This document shows positions 44,039-53,119 of a stretch of 64,000 nt of DNA, piece by piece (the stretch's first letter is position 1; the number at the start of each line of letters is the position of its first letter). Where the stretch lies: NCBI RefSeq assembly GCF_018137965.1, contig NZ_CP073100.1, positions 2,863,754 through 2,927,753 on the forward strand, read 5' to 3'. This DNA is from Luteolibacter ambystomatis (lineage in GTDB: Bacteria > Verrucomicrobiota > Verrucomicrobiia > Verrucomicrobiales > Akkermansiaceae). The notes beneath the pieces are model-generated. The model ran no database searches, was not told the origin of the DNA, and was given only the letters and a program-made list of their open reading frames with translations. Both the position numbers and the translations under genes were made by a program.

Positions 44039-44294
44039 GGTGATGATGAGAGGAACGGATTCCAATGCCCCAGAACGGAGTTTGCACGGAATTCTTTCGT
44101 GGGATGATAGGGATGGGGCCGGAGAGATGATCCCCCTTTTTTGCAGCCTCCTGTTTGAAAATAGCCGCCAGAAGCACGCAAAGCAGGAGCTTTACGCTAC
44201 TACGCCTGCGGCGCTCGGGGTTTCCTGCGCCCACTTGCTCTTGCAGCAGCGGGGTTTCCTCCTTACCCAATCCCTGTTCCCAGAACCAAATCCC

Positions 44295-44822
44295 GTGACC
44301 AACTCCATCGACTTCCCCTCTCTATGGCGAGTTGTCTCCGTCACCTCGGGTCGACCGATGTGGGAGCACACCGTTCATGGGCCGGACCACTGGCGGCGGG
44401 TCGAAAGAAATGGGATCCTTCTTGCCTCAAGAACCGGAGCGGATGTCGAGATCGTGCGGTTGTTCGCACTCTTCCACGACAGCCAACGGGAGAACGATGG
44501 CCACGATCCGGATCATGGTTGGCGCGGCGCGGAGTATGCGGCGGAACTGCGCGGCAGTGCCTACGCTCTCGACGATGCCCGTTTCGAACTACTCCGGCTC
44601 GCCTGCATCGGCCACACGGACGAGCTTCATCATTCCGATCCAACGATCGGCACCTGCTGGGATGCAGACCGCCTGGACCTCGGTCGCGTCGGCATGATCC
44701 CGGACCCGTATTACATGAGCACGGCGTTTGGAAAGGAGATCGCCGCCCGAGGATCGATCTTCGAGTTCCTGCCGGAAGGGTGGCAAAGCGATCCGTTTTG
44801 GACCGGACAGCACGAAGTTTAA
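44295..44822 (+). CDS. HD-domain protein
   Basis: 175 residues from a GTG at 44295. The frame is open to 44037 but the upstream part is not coding-like and covers the promoter side of the divergent esterase. Motifs of an HD phosphohydrolase are seen: HTVHGPDHWRRVERNG (His28, His32), ALFHDSQREN (His61-Asp62), and GHDPDHG (His70, His74), followed by CWDADRLDLGRVG with a late Asp. The protein is soluble and cytosolic. The substrate (nucleotide or other phosphoester) is unknown. The exact start is uncertain. Confidence 0.8.
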   Translation: MTNSIDFPSLWRVVSVTSGRPMWEHTVHGPDHWRRVERNGILLASRTGADVEIVRLFALFHDSQRENDGHDPDHGWRGAEYAAELRGSAYALDDARFELLRLACIGHTDELHHSDPTIGTCWDADRLDLGRVGMIPDPYYMSTAFGKEIAARGSIFEFLPEGWQSDPFWTGQHEV

Positions 44823-44830
44823 AAACCGCC

Positions 44831-44950
44831 GGCGCGACCCTCTTCGGGGTCGAAAGGAATATTCAAAATCCGCCCTGCCCGGAGGTCGCTTCGCGACTCT
44901 CCGGCTATGATCCGTGACCTCTCCGAGGTCAAAGATCACGGCGGATCAGC
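44831..44950. repeat. Structured intergenic element with three hairpins
   Basis: Between two convergent genes lie three consecutive hairpins. They are CGACCC-TCTTCG-GGGTCG (44835-44852), CCGGAGGTCGC-TTC-GCGAC(T)CTCCGG (44879-44904), and TGACCTC-TCC-GAGGTCA (44915-44931), the last enclosed by an outer pair TGATCCG/CGGATCA (44908-44914 and 44942-44948). The regular architecture suggests an interspersed palindromic repeat that may also terminate both genes. No second copy lies in the window. Confidence 0.55.
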
Positions 44951-44959
44951 ACCCAAAGT

Positions 44960-45892
44960 TTACTTCAGCAGCGCCTCGATCTGCTTGCCGATTTCCTTCG
45001 CCTTGGTTTCGGCTTGATCGAGCGGCAGACCGGTGGCCATGCCGGGACGCTTGTGACCAGTGGCGGTGAGCCAAGCATCCTTTAGCAGGTTCTCACGCTG
45101 GGTGACGAGCTTGAGGATTTCCAGACCATGAGTCGGAGCGGCGGCCATTTCTTCCGCGCTCTTCGCTTTCGCCACATCGCTGGCACCGAGGAACTTCAAG
45201 ATCTCACGGGCCATCACCCAATGGCCTTCCGGGCCGGGATGAACTCCATCGCTGGCGAGAGCGAAGTTCGGATCCGCCTTCCGATGCTCGTCAAGATACG
45301 CGGTCATCGGACCGTGGAGGTCGGCCACGACCCAGCCGGATTTTTTCATCGAGAGCAGCCAGTCGCCATAGCGGCCGAGCACGTCATTGTAGCCGGGCTT
45401 TCCGCCCTTCAGGGAATCGAACACCGGCGGCGTGATGAAGGCGATCTTCGCGCCGGTCTTGGTGACCTCGTCGCGAAGCCAGGTGCAGCCGTCCTGATAG
45501 GCCTTGAAGCGTGTTTCATCGAACGGCAGATAGATGCCATCGTTCATGCCGTAGCAGGCGAAGACGAGGTCGGGCTTGGTTTTCTCCAGCACCCGGGCCA
45601 GCCGCTCGTGCAGATCGGGACGTGGAAACTTGCCACCCGCATGGCCTGCCTCCGACAAGCCCGAGACGGTTTCGCTGGGAAGCCCGACATTGATGAACTC
45701 GTAGTTCGCCGCCTTGTCGCGGGTGATGAAGTAGGCCTCGATGTCCGCGGTATATTGTCCGGCGTAGGTGATGCTATCACCGAGAAACACCACGCGCTTC
45801 ACGCCCTGCGGCAGTTTCGCGGTCTGGGCGGAAACGATGGGGGGAGCCAGCAGCAAGGAGGCGGCGGCAACAAGGCGGAGCAGGGTTTTCAT
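44960..45892 (-). CDS. Secreted SGNH/GDSL hydrolase
   Basis: 310 residues from the ATG at 45892, chosen because it opens a signal peptide (MKTLLRLVAAASLLLAPPIV, ending SAQ). SGNH blocks are clear: VVFLGDSITYAG (Ser40), a Gly in NVGLPSETV, CYGMNDGIYLPF (Asn), and LASDGVHPGPEGH (Asp and His of the catalytic triad). It is typical of Verrucomicrobiota/Planctomycetota secreted esterases that remove acetyl groups from polysaccharides. The next gene upstream, glmM, is 40 bp away on the same strand, but their functions differ. The substrate is unproven. Confidence 0.9.
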   Translation of the reverse strand: MKTLLRLVAAASLLLAPPIVSAQTAKLPQGVKRVVFLGDSITYAGQYTADIEAYFITRDKAANYEFINVGLPSETVSGLSEAGHAGGKFPRPDLHERLARVLEKTKPDLVFACYGMNDGIYLPFDETRFKAYQDGCTWLRDEVTKTGAKIAFITPPVFDSLKGGKPGYNDVLGRYGDWLLSMKKSGWVVADLHGPMTAYLDEHRKADPNFALASDGVHPGPEGHWVMAREILKFLGASDVAKAKSAEEMAAAPTHGLEILKLVTQRENLLKDAWLTATGHKRPGMATGLPLDQAETKAKEIGKQIEALLK

Positions 45893-45932
45893 GAGCGCGG
45901 AAGTGGAAGGATGAGGCGCAACCACCTACCTG

Positions 45933-47312
45933 TCACTCACCGTTGATCTTTCGCGTGCCGGTACCGATTTCATCCCGGATGGCGGCGGCGAATTTGCTCA
46001 CCCACAAGCGGGCGGTTTCGATCTCGCGGTGCTCCACCAGCACGCGGAGTTTCTTCTCGGTGCCGGAGTACCGGATGAGATGGCGGCCCTCGGTGCCGAA
46101 CTCCTTGGTCGCCTGCTTCATCAGCTTCTTGAGTTTCGGCAGGCTCTCGAGATCCGGCTTGTCCGGCACGGGAATGTTCGCGAGCTGGTTCGGATACTCC
46201 TGCATGATCGAGGCGAGAGTCGCCAGCGTGGCGTTCTTGTCACGCATCATGCGCAGCACCTGGAGGGCGCTGAGGATACCATCCCCGGTGGTCGCATGCT
46301 CGGAGAAAATGAGATGTCCGGAGTTTTCACCGCCGAAGGTATAGCCGCCCTTGCGCATCGCCTCGATGACATTGCGATCGCCCACGGGGGAGGTTTCGAC
46401 CTTGATGCCATTGCGGCGCATGGCCTCGTACAGCCCGAGGTTGCTCATGGTGGTGCAGACCAGCGTGTCATGCTTGAGGCGGCCCTGTTCCTTCATGGCA
46501 AGCGCACAGAGGGCGAGGATACGGTCGCCGCTGACGACCTGGCCGTTCGAGTCGCTGAAGATCACGCGGTCCGCATCGCCATCGAAGGAGATGCCGAGGT
46601 CGGCATTGTGGCGGCGGACCAATTCGCCGGCGTTCTCCGGATGCAGCGCGCCGCAGCCGTCATTGATATTGGTGCCATCCGGGCCGATGCCCGCGGTGAC
46701 GACTTCCGCACCGAGTTCCTTGAAGATGAGCGGCGCGATGAAATAGGCGGCACCATGGCCGCAGTCGACCACCACCTTCAACCCGTGCAGCGAGATATTG
46801 TCCGCGGTGTGCTTGGCGAACTCGATGTAGCGGCCGCGGGCATCATCGATACGGTGCGCCTTGCCGATCTGGCGGGGTGGGACGGGAGCCGCCTCGGGCT
46901 CGTCCCCGAGGATGTGGCGCTCGATCACGTTCTCGATCTCATCGGAAATTTTGTAGCCATCCGGTCCGAAGATCTTGATCCCGTTGTCCTCATACGGATT
47001 GTGTGAAGCGGTAAGCATGATGCCGGCGGCGGCCCCCATGGACTTGGTGAGGTGGGCCACGCCGGGAGTCGGCATCGGGCCGACCATGAAGACGTCCATG
47101 CCCATCGAGACCAGACCGCTGGTCATGGCGGTCTCCAGCATGTAGCCGGAAATGCGGGTGTCCTTTCCGATCAGCACGCGGTTCCGGTTCGGACCGGAGG
47201 ACCGCAGCACGCGGGCAATCGCCTTGCCGAGACGCAGAGCCACCTCGGCGGTGATGGGGAATTCATTGACGCGGCCACGGATGCCGTCGGTGCCAAACAG
47301 TCGGTTGCTCAT
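45933..47312 (-). CDS. glmM: Phosphoglucosamine mutase
   Basis: 459 residues from the ATG at 47312 (MSNRLFGTDGIRG), near the usual ~445-450. A longer frame to 47489 adds sequence without family similarity. It interconverts glucosamine-6-phosphate and glucosamine-1-phosphate for UDP-GlcNAc and peptidoglycan synthesis. Visible motifs are the phosphoserine loop MLTASHNP (Ser103), the metal loop DGDADR (Asp244, Asp246, Asp248), the sugar loop GGENSGH (Glu329-Asn330-Ser331), and the phosphate-binding RYSGTE (Arg414, Ser416, Thr418). It is cytosolic, essential in most bacteria, and normally activated by autophosphorylation of the active-site serine. Confidence 0.97.
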   Translation of the reverse strand: MSNRLFGTDGIRGRVNEFPITAEVALRLGKAIARVLRSSGPNRNRVLIGKDTRISGYMLETAMTSGLVSMGMDVFMVGPMPTPGVAHLTKSMGAAAGIMLTASHNPYEDNGIKIFGPDGYKISDEIENVIERHILGDEPEAAPVPPRQIGKAHRIDDARGRYIEFAKHTADNISLHGLKVVVDCGHGAAYFIAPLIFKELGAEVVTAGIGPDGTNINDGCGALHPENAGELVRRHNADLGISFDGDADRVIFSDSNGQVVSGDRILALCALAMKEQGRLKHDTLVCTTMSNLGLYEAMRRNGIKVETSPVGDRNVIEAMRKGGYTFGGENSGHLIFSEHATTGDGILSALQVLRMMRDKNATLATLASIMQEYPNQLANIPVPDKPDLESLPKLKKLMKQATKEFGTEGRHLIRYSGTEKKLRVLVEHREIETARLWVSKFAAAIRDEIGTGTRKINGE

Positions 47313-47827
47313 CGGAAAAACAGTGCAAGAGGAGGAAGCAGGGCCTTCCGCGCGGAGCGCTCCGCGGAAAGAAGACTCCGGGAAGAGGAAGGCTATGATG
47401 TCGCGAATGTGACAACAAAGCCATAGACGTAGAACAAATGTTCTAGCCGCCGGGGATTTGGCAAACCTTCCCGGCAAAAAAATCCCCACCCAAATGTGGT
47501 ATTGGCGGCTTTTTCATTTCTCTGGCATATTTGCATTCAATTTTTTCGCAAAAATGTCCATTCTCACGCTTATCCCTATAGAGGCAGGTACCACTCTCCA
47601 CTTTCGCCTCTCCCTATGACCCCCAACGGGTCATAACAACCGATCCATGATTTGAATTTATTTCATCCAATTTACTGAAAGATTTATGCCATTTCTGGAA
47701 AAGTCATCAACAGGCTCAGGTGGCATTTCAGCACATGGACTCCTAGAAAATTGAATGAAATAAATTCGATTCCTCAATGAGACGGAAAAGCCCGTTCGCC
47801 GCATCACATTTTTAAAACCCAAACCCG
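47313..47827. other. AT-rich intergenic region upstream of the full cassette
   Basis: 515 bp. It contains the long inverted repeat at 47654-47767, several AT-rich stretches suitable for promoters of both glmM (minus) and A2 (plus), and no credible gene. AT content is clearly above that of the flanking genes. Confidence 0.5.
47654..47767 (+). promoter_or_regulatory. Long inverted repeat in the A2 leader
   Basis: 20-base arms at 47654-47673 (GAATTTATTTCAT ...) and 47748-47767 (... ATGAAATAAATTC) match at 19 of 20 positions across a 74-bp spacer. The right arm ends 60 bp before the A2 start. It may be a paired operator, a DNA loop site or a 5'-UTR structure. Confidence 0.5.
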
Positions 47828-50800
47828 ATGAAAACCCACAATCTGAAACCCCTGTCCATGGGGCTGGCAGTTCCGTATCCACGCGGCTTCTCACTCATCA
47901 TCACGTTGATGATGATGGTGCTGCTGGCCACGCTCGCGTTGGGCCTGCTGGGGCTTTCGACCATCAGCCTGCGCTCGTCCACCCAGGGCCAGGCCCAGCA
48001 GATGGCGAGGGCCAATGCGCGGCTGGCGCTGATGCTGGCTCTCAACGATCTCCAGAAGCAACTCGGCCCGGACACCCGCATCAGTGCTCCCGCCGATCAG
48101 ATTTCCGCGAGCTCGCCGGATCAATCGACAGTGCCGGTGTCACAGCGGAACTGGGTGCGCGTTTTCAAGGCATGGCCCGCCGGGAAGCCCGGCGACCCGA
48201 GGCCTGCGCCGGAATTCCAGCAATGGCTCGTATCCGGCGCGCCGGAACAGATTGTGAATCCCAAGCTGGTCGACGCGCCCCTCGGCGGGGGCTCGCTGGA
48301 GATCGTCACCACCAACAGCGTGGGTGCCACCGGCCAACCGGTGAGGGTTCCGGTCATCGCCCGCAAGGACGATGGCTCCGCGCTCGCCGGAGACCGCTTC
48401 GCGTGGTGGGTCAGTGATCTCGGCACCAAGGCCCAGATCGCGCCGACGGCAAAGACCCCCACGGCCATCGCCGAAGTGCGTGCCGACCAACAAGCCGCTC
48501 CCGGATACGCACTGAAGCCGGTGGGCACGAATACCAAGCCCTTCGCCGCCGTCGATCCCCAGGCTCCGACACTCGGCCGTCTGCCCACATGGCAAAGCTG
48601 TGCGCTGCTGGCGGACAAGCCGGAGAACGTCCGCGGGTTCTTCCATGACTTCACCACCTGCAACCGCGGGCTGCTCACGAACGTGCGCGCCGGTGGATTC
48701 CGCAAGGACCTCTCGATGGAACTCGAGCGTCCCGCCGGTAGCGGCCCCGATCCCGCAGCCACGGCGCTCTATCAGGTGGGCGGCGAGACCGGCATCAACC
48801 TGCAGGAGCTCTGGACCTACTACAACCTCTACAAGAACCTGAAGCGCGGCGGATCGTTCACCTACACCACCGGCGGCACGATGCCCTCCGGGTCCCCCTA
48901 TCTCCAGATCGGAGCCACACCGACGGAGTGCGCCAATGACGAAACCTTCTACCTGAAGCAGCCGGTCATCACCAGCTACCAGATGGCGCTGTCGTTCCGC
49001 ACGATGCCGGTGACTTCCGGCGGCGCAACGGTGAACCGGCTCCATCTCTACGCCGATCCCATCATCACGATCTGGAATCCACTGGACGTGCCGGTGGTGC
49101 TGCCTTCCGGGAATTACCTGACGGTGAAGTACTGGCAGATCCCCTACGACATGGTGATCCGGAAAGCCGGCGGCGCCACCCTCACCTGCCCGCTGGCCGC
49201 CTGTCTCTCCGGTGCCACCAGCACCTCGGACGGCGATTCGAATTTCCTGAGCATGCGCATGGGCAAGCTCCAGCAGATCGTCCTCAAACCCGGCGAGGTG
49301 ATCAAGATGTCCCAGGTCGGCCCGGCCATTTCCAAAGCCTCCGTCGGCGGCAGCGGCCACCAGCTCGATGCGAACAAGGGCTTCAACTACGGCGGTGGTG
49401 TCTACATGCCGGTGCGCGACCGTGCCGGCCAAACCATCGACCTGGCGGTCAACGACACCATCTCCTACGAACTGAAATCGAACGAATTTACGGCCGGTGC
49501 CACCAAGTCGAGCGGCCACACCATCAGTTCGACCGGCGTCTCCCACACCCGCCATTTCTCGCTGACGCATCACGAGGTCTATGTCGGCGAGGACCGCGGC
49601 CCCTCCAGCGAGAGCCTCGGCTATGGCAACATGAGCGTGGATTGGGACTTCGGCGACAAGCGCGTGAAGCCCGCCGAAAACCGCGGCACCTCCGAACCCG
49701 GAGTGCCCGGCACCAAGAAGCCCGCCGACCGGCTCTACGCGAACGATTCCAAGCTCAAGGATGTCTTCCGTTCCATCAATGGCTCCGACACGCGCGACCT
49801 GCCCGCCTCCGCGCTCGCCGCCTCGAAACAGCCGTTCGCGCTCTTCTCCTTCAGCGCCAAAACCGAGAAAAGCGGCGCGCGTGGCACCCGCAGCCTCGCC
49901 CGCTTCAACCCGAAGGCGCTGCACGTGGACTTCTACGACCTCACTGCCCAGGAGCGGGACCTGCTGCCCTATGAATACAGCGTGGAACCGCTGCTAAGCT
50001 GGAAGAACAACAAACTGGAGGTCAGCCCCAGCGGCAACGCCTACTTCGGCGGTGGTGAGGATGCGACCAACGGTTGCAGCACCGTCATCACCCACTCGAT
50101 CCCACGCGAATCGGTCATTTCACTGGCGGCCTTCCAGCACTCGTTCGCCAACGGCTTCGACACCCAGAAGGCGAAGCATGGCTATGCCACCCTCAACGCC
50201 CGGGAGCCGATGCTGCCCCAGATCGCACACGCGATCGGCAACTCGACGGCCTGCCCGGTGCTGCCCGCCGCCAAGGCCGAGGGTACCCTCTCCGGCAACC
50301 GCCCGCTGGCGGACCACTCCTACCTGGCCAACCAGGCGCTATGGGACGAGTGGTTCTGCTCCGGCATCACCCCGCAGACCTCCGACACCTACGGCAGACC
50401 TCGTAGCCAGCTCACGGTCGCGCAGGAATTCTTCACCAATACCACGAAGCTGCCGGTGGCCGCCTACAAGGCCGAGCTGCGCGGCAAGGAAGCCTCCAAG
50501 CTTGCCGGTACCTACATCCCGGGCGCCACCCCCTCCCCGAACGCGACCAAGGAAATCGCCAGCCTGATCCGGGTGGACGGAATGTTCAATGTGAACTCCA
50601 CTTCCGTGGAAGCATGGAAGAGCCTGCTCGGAGCGCTGCGCGGACGTCCGGTGCTGGTCGCGGACATCCATGGCAAGGAAACGGTGAAGTCCGAGAACGA
50701 CACCACGCCCGTGGCCGGCCTGCGCTCGCCACAGGACCTGCTCGCAAAGAACCTCGGGGATGCCTCCTCGCCGGAGCAATGGTCCGGCCGCCGCACGCTC

Positions 50801-51346
50801 ACGGATGACGAGATTTCCGCGCTCGCGCGGGACATCGTGATCGAAGTCCGTAAGCGCGGGCCGTTCCTGTCGCTCGCCGATTTCGTGAACCGGCGCGTGG
50901 GCAATGATGACAATCTCGCCCGCTGCGGAGCGATCCAGGCAGCGCTGGAATCCGAAGGAAACCCGGTGAACGCCGAATTCCGAAAGAGCCGCTCGGTGAA
51001 TGGCGATGTCAGCGGCCGCTTCGTCTTCCCGAAGGCGGAGGACGGGCCGATCTCCACCGGTTGCCCGGGTGTGGTGAGCCAGGCGGACATTCTCACACCG
51101 ATCGCGCCGGTGCTTTCCGCCCGCTCGGATTCGTTCGTGGTCCGCGCCTACGGCGACCGCACCGATGCCGACGGCAAGGTGATCGCCCGCGCATGGTGCG
51201 AAGCGGTCGTCCAGCGCTCGCCGGAATTCATCGATCCCACTGACACGGTGGAAAAGGACTACGCTGCCATCACCCCGCTCAACCGCAAGTTCGGCCGCCG
51301 CTTTGAAGTGGTGTCCTTCCGCTGGATCGATCCCCGCGAGGCCTGA
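47828..51346 (+). CDS. Verru_Chthon cassette protein A (A2), GspK-like pseudopilin candidate
   Basis: 1172 residues. The prepilin signal is PYPRG (Gly20), then FSLIITLMMMVLLATLALGL. Mature position 5 is Ile instead of Glu, as in A1 and as in GspK minor pseudopilins. A large middle region (LYADPIITIWNPLDVPVVLP; MPVRDRAGQTIDLAV) is predicted to be extracytoplasmic. The C-terminus has the GspK-like order: FNVNSTSVEAWKSLLGALRG (near 920), RKRGPFLSLADFVNRR (1008 onward), SARSDSFVVRAYGDRT (near 1098), then ARAWCEAVVQRSPEF and the terminal FGRRFEVVSFRWIDP. These blocks are shared with A1. It is followed after 24 bp by E2 and is convergent with D-B-C. Family membership is firm; the pseudopilus-tip role is inferred. 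Confidence 0.9.
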   Translation: MKTHNLKPLSMGLAVPYPRGFSLIITLMMMVLLATLALGLLGLSTISLRSSTQGQAQQMARANARLALMLALNDLQKQLGPDTRISAPADQISASSPDQSTVPVSQRNWVRVFKAWPAGKPGDPRPAPEFQQWLVSGAPEQIVNPKLVDAPLGGGSLEIVTTNSVGATGQPVRVPVIARKDDGSALAGDRFAWWVSDLGTKAQIAPTAKTPTAIAEVRADQQAAPGYALKPVGTNTKPFAAVDPQAPTLGRLPTWQSCALLADKPENVRGFFHDFTTCNRGLLTNVRAGGFRKDLSMELERPAGSGPDPAATALYQVGGETGINLQELWTYYNLYKNLKRGGSFTYTTGGTMPSGSPYLQIGATPTECANDETFYLKQPVITSYQMALSFRTMPVTSGGATVNRLHLYADPIITIWNPLDVPVVLPSGNYLTVKYWQIPYDMVIRKAGGATLTCPLAACLSGATSTSDGDSNFLSMRMGKLQQIVLKPGEVIKMSQVGPAISKASVGGSGHQLDANKGFNYGGGVYMPVRDRAGQTIDLAVNDTISYELKSNEFTAGATKSSGHTISSTGVSHTRHFSLTHHEVYVGEDRGPSSESLGYGNMSVDWDFGDKRVKPAENRGTSEPGVPGTKKPADRLYANDSKLKDVFRSINGSDTRDLPASALAASKQPFALFSFSAKTEKSGARGTRSLARFNPKALHVDFYDLTAQERDLLPYEYSVEPLLSWKNNKLEVSPSGNAYFGGGEDATNGCSTVITHSIPRESVISLAAFQHSFANGFDTQKAKHGYATLNAREPMLPQIAHAIGNSTACPVLPAAKAEGTLSGNRPLADHSYLANQALWDEWFCSGITPQTSDTYGRPRSQLTVAQEFFTNTTKLPVAAYKAELRGKEASKLAGTYIPGATPSPNATKEIASLIRVDGMFNVNSTSVEAWKSLLGALRGRPVLVADIHGKETVKSENDTTPVAGLRSPQDLLAKNLGDASSPEQWSGRRTLTDDEISALARDIVIEVRKRGPFLSLADFVNRRVGNDDNLARCGAIQAALESEGNPVNAEFRKSRSVNGDVSGRFVFPKAEDGPISTGCPGVVSQADILTPIAPVLSARSDSFVVRAYGDRTDADGKVIARAWCEAVVQRSPEFIDPTDTVEKDYAAITPLNRKFGRRFEVVSFRWIDPREA

Positions 51347-51370
51347 ACCACCACCGCCTTTCCACCCGAC

Positions 51371-52030
51371 ATGACCAGACGACTTTTCGGATTCGGCTTC
51401 CTGCTGCTTCTCCAACCGCTCACCGCCCAAACCAAGCCGGAGGAGGGGCCGCAGGTTCGGTTCCTCGCGGAACGCGTGCCGGACAACCTCGGCGAAGTGG
51501 TGATCCAGAACGGGGACAACAAATCCGCCCCCTTCAAACTGCCCGTCAACCAGCTCTCGCCGCCCATCGCCGCCGCGGCACGCACCTTCGTATTGAAGTC
51601 GGGAGACAAGGGCCAACCCCTCTGCCCGGTGACCCTGCCGGAAACGGGCAAGTCCTTCGCGGTGATCCTGGTACTCGCTCCGCCTGCCGCGTATGCGCCG
51701 ATCGTGGTCCGCACCGATGATCCGGAGTTCAAGGCGGGCGACGTGTTCTTCATCAACCGCTCCACGCAAACGGTGCTGGCGAAGCTGGGTGACACCAAGC
51801 TGGCGCTGAAAGCGGGCGAATCGAAAAAGAGCCACCCGACCAACCCGGTGAACAACACCTACTACGACATCGCCTTCGCCACACAGGAGGGCGAGAAAAC
51901 CAAGATGATCAGCACCACCCGCTGGCCGATCGACAATCTGCTCCGCAGCTACGTGTTCTTCTTCACCACGGCGGAAGGCGCCACCAGTTTCCGTGCGGTG
52001 GACGAATACATGACGCCACCACCGCAGTAG
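51371..52030 (+). CDS. Small exported partner of protein A (E2)
   Basis: 219 residues with a signal peptide (MTRRLFGFGFLLLLQPLTAQ). It is mostly beta-strand: FAVILVLAPPAAYAPIVVRT, AGDVFFINRSTQTVLAKLGD, STTRWPIDNLLRSYVFFFTT. The order and character of these blocks match E1 after A1, although identity is low. It lies 24 bp after A2 and ends 25 bp before the shared bidirectional terminator. It may be a periplasmic subunit or chaperone of the pilin-like complex. No known family is recognised. Confidence 0.8.
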   Translation: MTRRLFGFGFLLLLQPLTAQTKPEEGPQVRFLAERVPDNLGEVVIQNGDNKSAPFKLPVNQLSPPIAAAARTFVLKSGDKGQPLCPVTLPETGKSFAVILVLAPPAAYAPIVVRTDDPEFKAGDVFFINRSTQTVLAKLGDTKLALKAGESKKSHPTNPVNNTYYDIAFATQEGEKTKMISTTRWPIDNLLRSYVFFFTTAEGATSFRAVDEYMTPPPQ

Positions 52031-52054
52031 CCTCTTCTTTTATCACGGCAAAGG

Positions 52055-52085
52055 AAAAGCCCGGCACATGGCGTGCCGGGCTTTT
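52055..52085. terminator. Perfect bidirectional terminator between A2-E2 and D-B-C
   Basis: AAAAGCCCGGCAC (52055-52067) pairs perfectly with GTGCCGGGCTTTT (52073-52085) around a 5-nt loop. T-runs lie on both sides (TTTTCTT on plus; TTTTCCTTT on minus). It serves the convergent operons ending at 52030 and 52114. Confidence 0.92.
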
Positions 52086-52113
52086 CTTGTGGGAGCTTTC
52101 CGGAAGGAATGGC

Positions 52114-53097
52114 TTACATCGAGGTCACTTCCACCAGCTTGGAGAACTGGTAGGAGTTCTTCGCGATGAACTGGGCCTTTTCCTTGTCATCCTTGAAGGT
52201 ACGCACGCGCAGCTGGTTCGTGCCGACGTCGGTCAGGACGGTGAGCGAAATATCCACCGAGACGATGCGACCAGCTTTCATTTCATCGACAGTGACCAGG
52301 CTGGTCTTGAAATCGGTGTTGTTCGAATCCAGAACCTTCAGGGTATTGCCGAAGATCTGCACCGATTGGGCGGTGGTAACCGTGGTGCCGCTGGCACCAC
52401 CTCCGCCGCCGGAACTGGACGGGCCGCGGGTCAGGGTGACGGGCACGATCTGCTTGGTGGGCGGAGTGTTCGGCGAGGTCGAGGCCTTCTGGACCTCCAC
52501 GTTGAACTTGAGCGTGAACTGGTAAACGTTCTCGCAGACGAAGTTCTTCACATCGGACACCGTGCGGGTGCCAAAAGCGGTCTGCAGGTCGGTCTGGCCG
52601 AGGAGCGAGTTGAAGGTTTCGTTCGGTTCCACCAGCAGGCGGTACATCGCGAAGGTGTCGTAGCTGGTGGAGGCCTGGCCGGAGACCGGATCCTTGTAGT
52701 CCAGCTTGTACGAGATGCAGGAGACGTCGCCACCCTGGTCGGTGACGTTCGAATAGCGGTCGGTGGGGGCGGAGAAGAAGATCAAGCTGGCGGCATTGTT
52801 GCTCTTCACCTTGGCATTGCCCGGCAGGTCGCTGTCCTTGCTAAGATCGGCGTAGAGCCACTCGAAGCTGTTGCCCTTGCGGGTCACCATCGCCTGGAAG
52901 TCGGCGGCCATCGAGTCGGTCATCGCCTTGCCCTGGCGGCTGGCGCGGATCTCGGAGCGGGACTTCTGCCAAGCCTCGATGGACACGGAGGTGATGCTCA
53001 CCAGAACGGTGACGATGATCGTGGTGATGGCCATGGCCACCATCAGCTCCATGAGGGTGAAGCCCCGGCGGATGGAATCGCGGAAATGGGTTTTCAT
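52114..53097 (-). CDS. Verru_Chthon cassette protein C, GspJ-like
   Basis: 327 residues. The prepilin peptidase motif is RRG (Gly12), then FTLMELMVAMAITTIIVTVL, with Glu at mature position 5. The following helix (WQKSRSEIRASRQGKAMTDS, then MAADFQAMVTRKGNSFEWLY) resembles GspJ-type pseudopilins and matches Verru_Chthon protein C. A Gly/Ser-rich loop (SSGGGGGASG) lies near residue 225. Last gene of the D-B-C operon, 22 bp after B. It is predicted to be an inner-membrane pilin processed by prepilin peptidase. Confidence 0.88.
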   Translation of the reverse strand: MKTHFRDSIRRGFTLMELMVAMAITTIIVTVLVSITSVSIEAWQKSRSEIRASRQGKAMTDSMAADFQAMVTRKGNSFEWLYADLSKDSDLPGNAKVKSNNAASLIFFSAPTDRYSNVTDQGGDVSCISYKLDYKDPVSGQASTSYDTFAMYRLLVEPNETFNSLLGQTDLQTAFGTRTVSDVKNFVCENVYQFTLKFNVEVQKASTSPNTPPTKQIVPVTLTRGPSSSGGGGGASGTTVTTAQSVQIFGNTLKVLDSNNTDFKTSLVTVDEMKAGRIVSVDISLTVLTDVGTNQLRVRTFKDDKEKAQFIAKNSYQFSKLVEVTSM

Positions 53098-53119
53098 GAT
53101 CGGAAGCGATTGCGCCGTC

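Noticed and set aside
44589-44939. 116-codon minus frame over the triple-hairpin element
   Set aside because: It consists of antisense of the HD gene plus repeat sequence.
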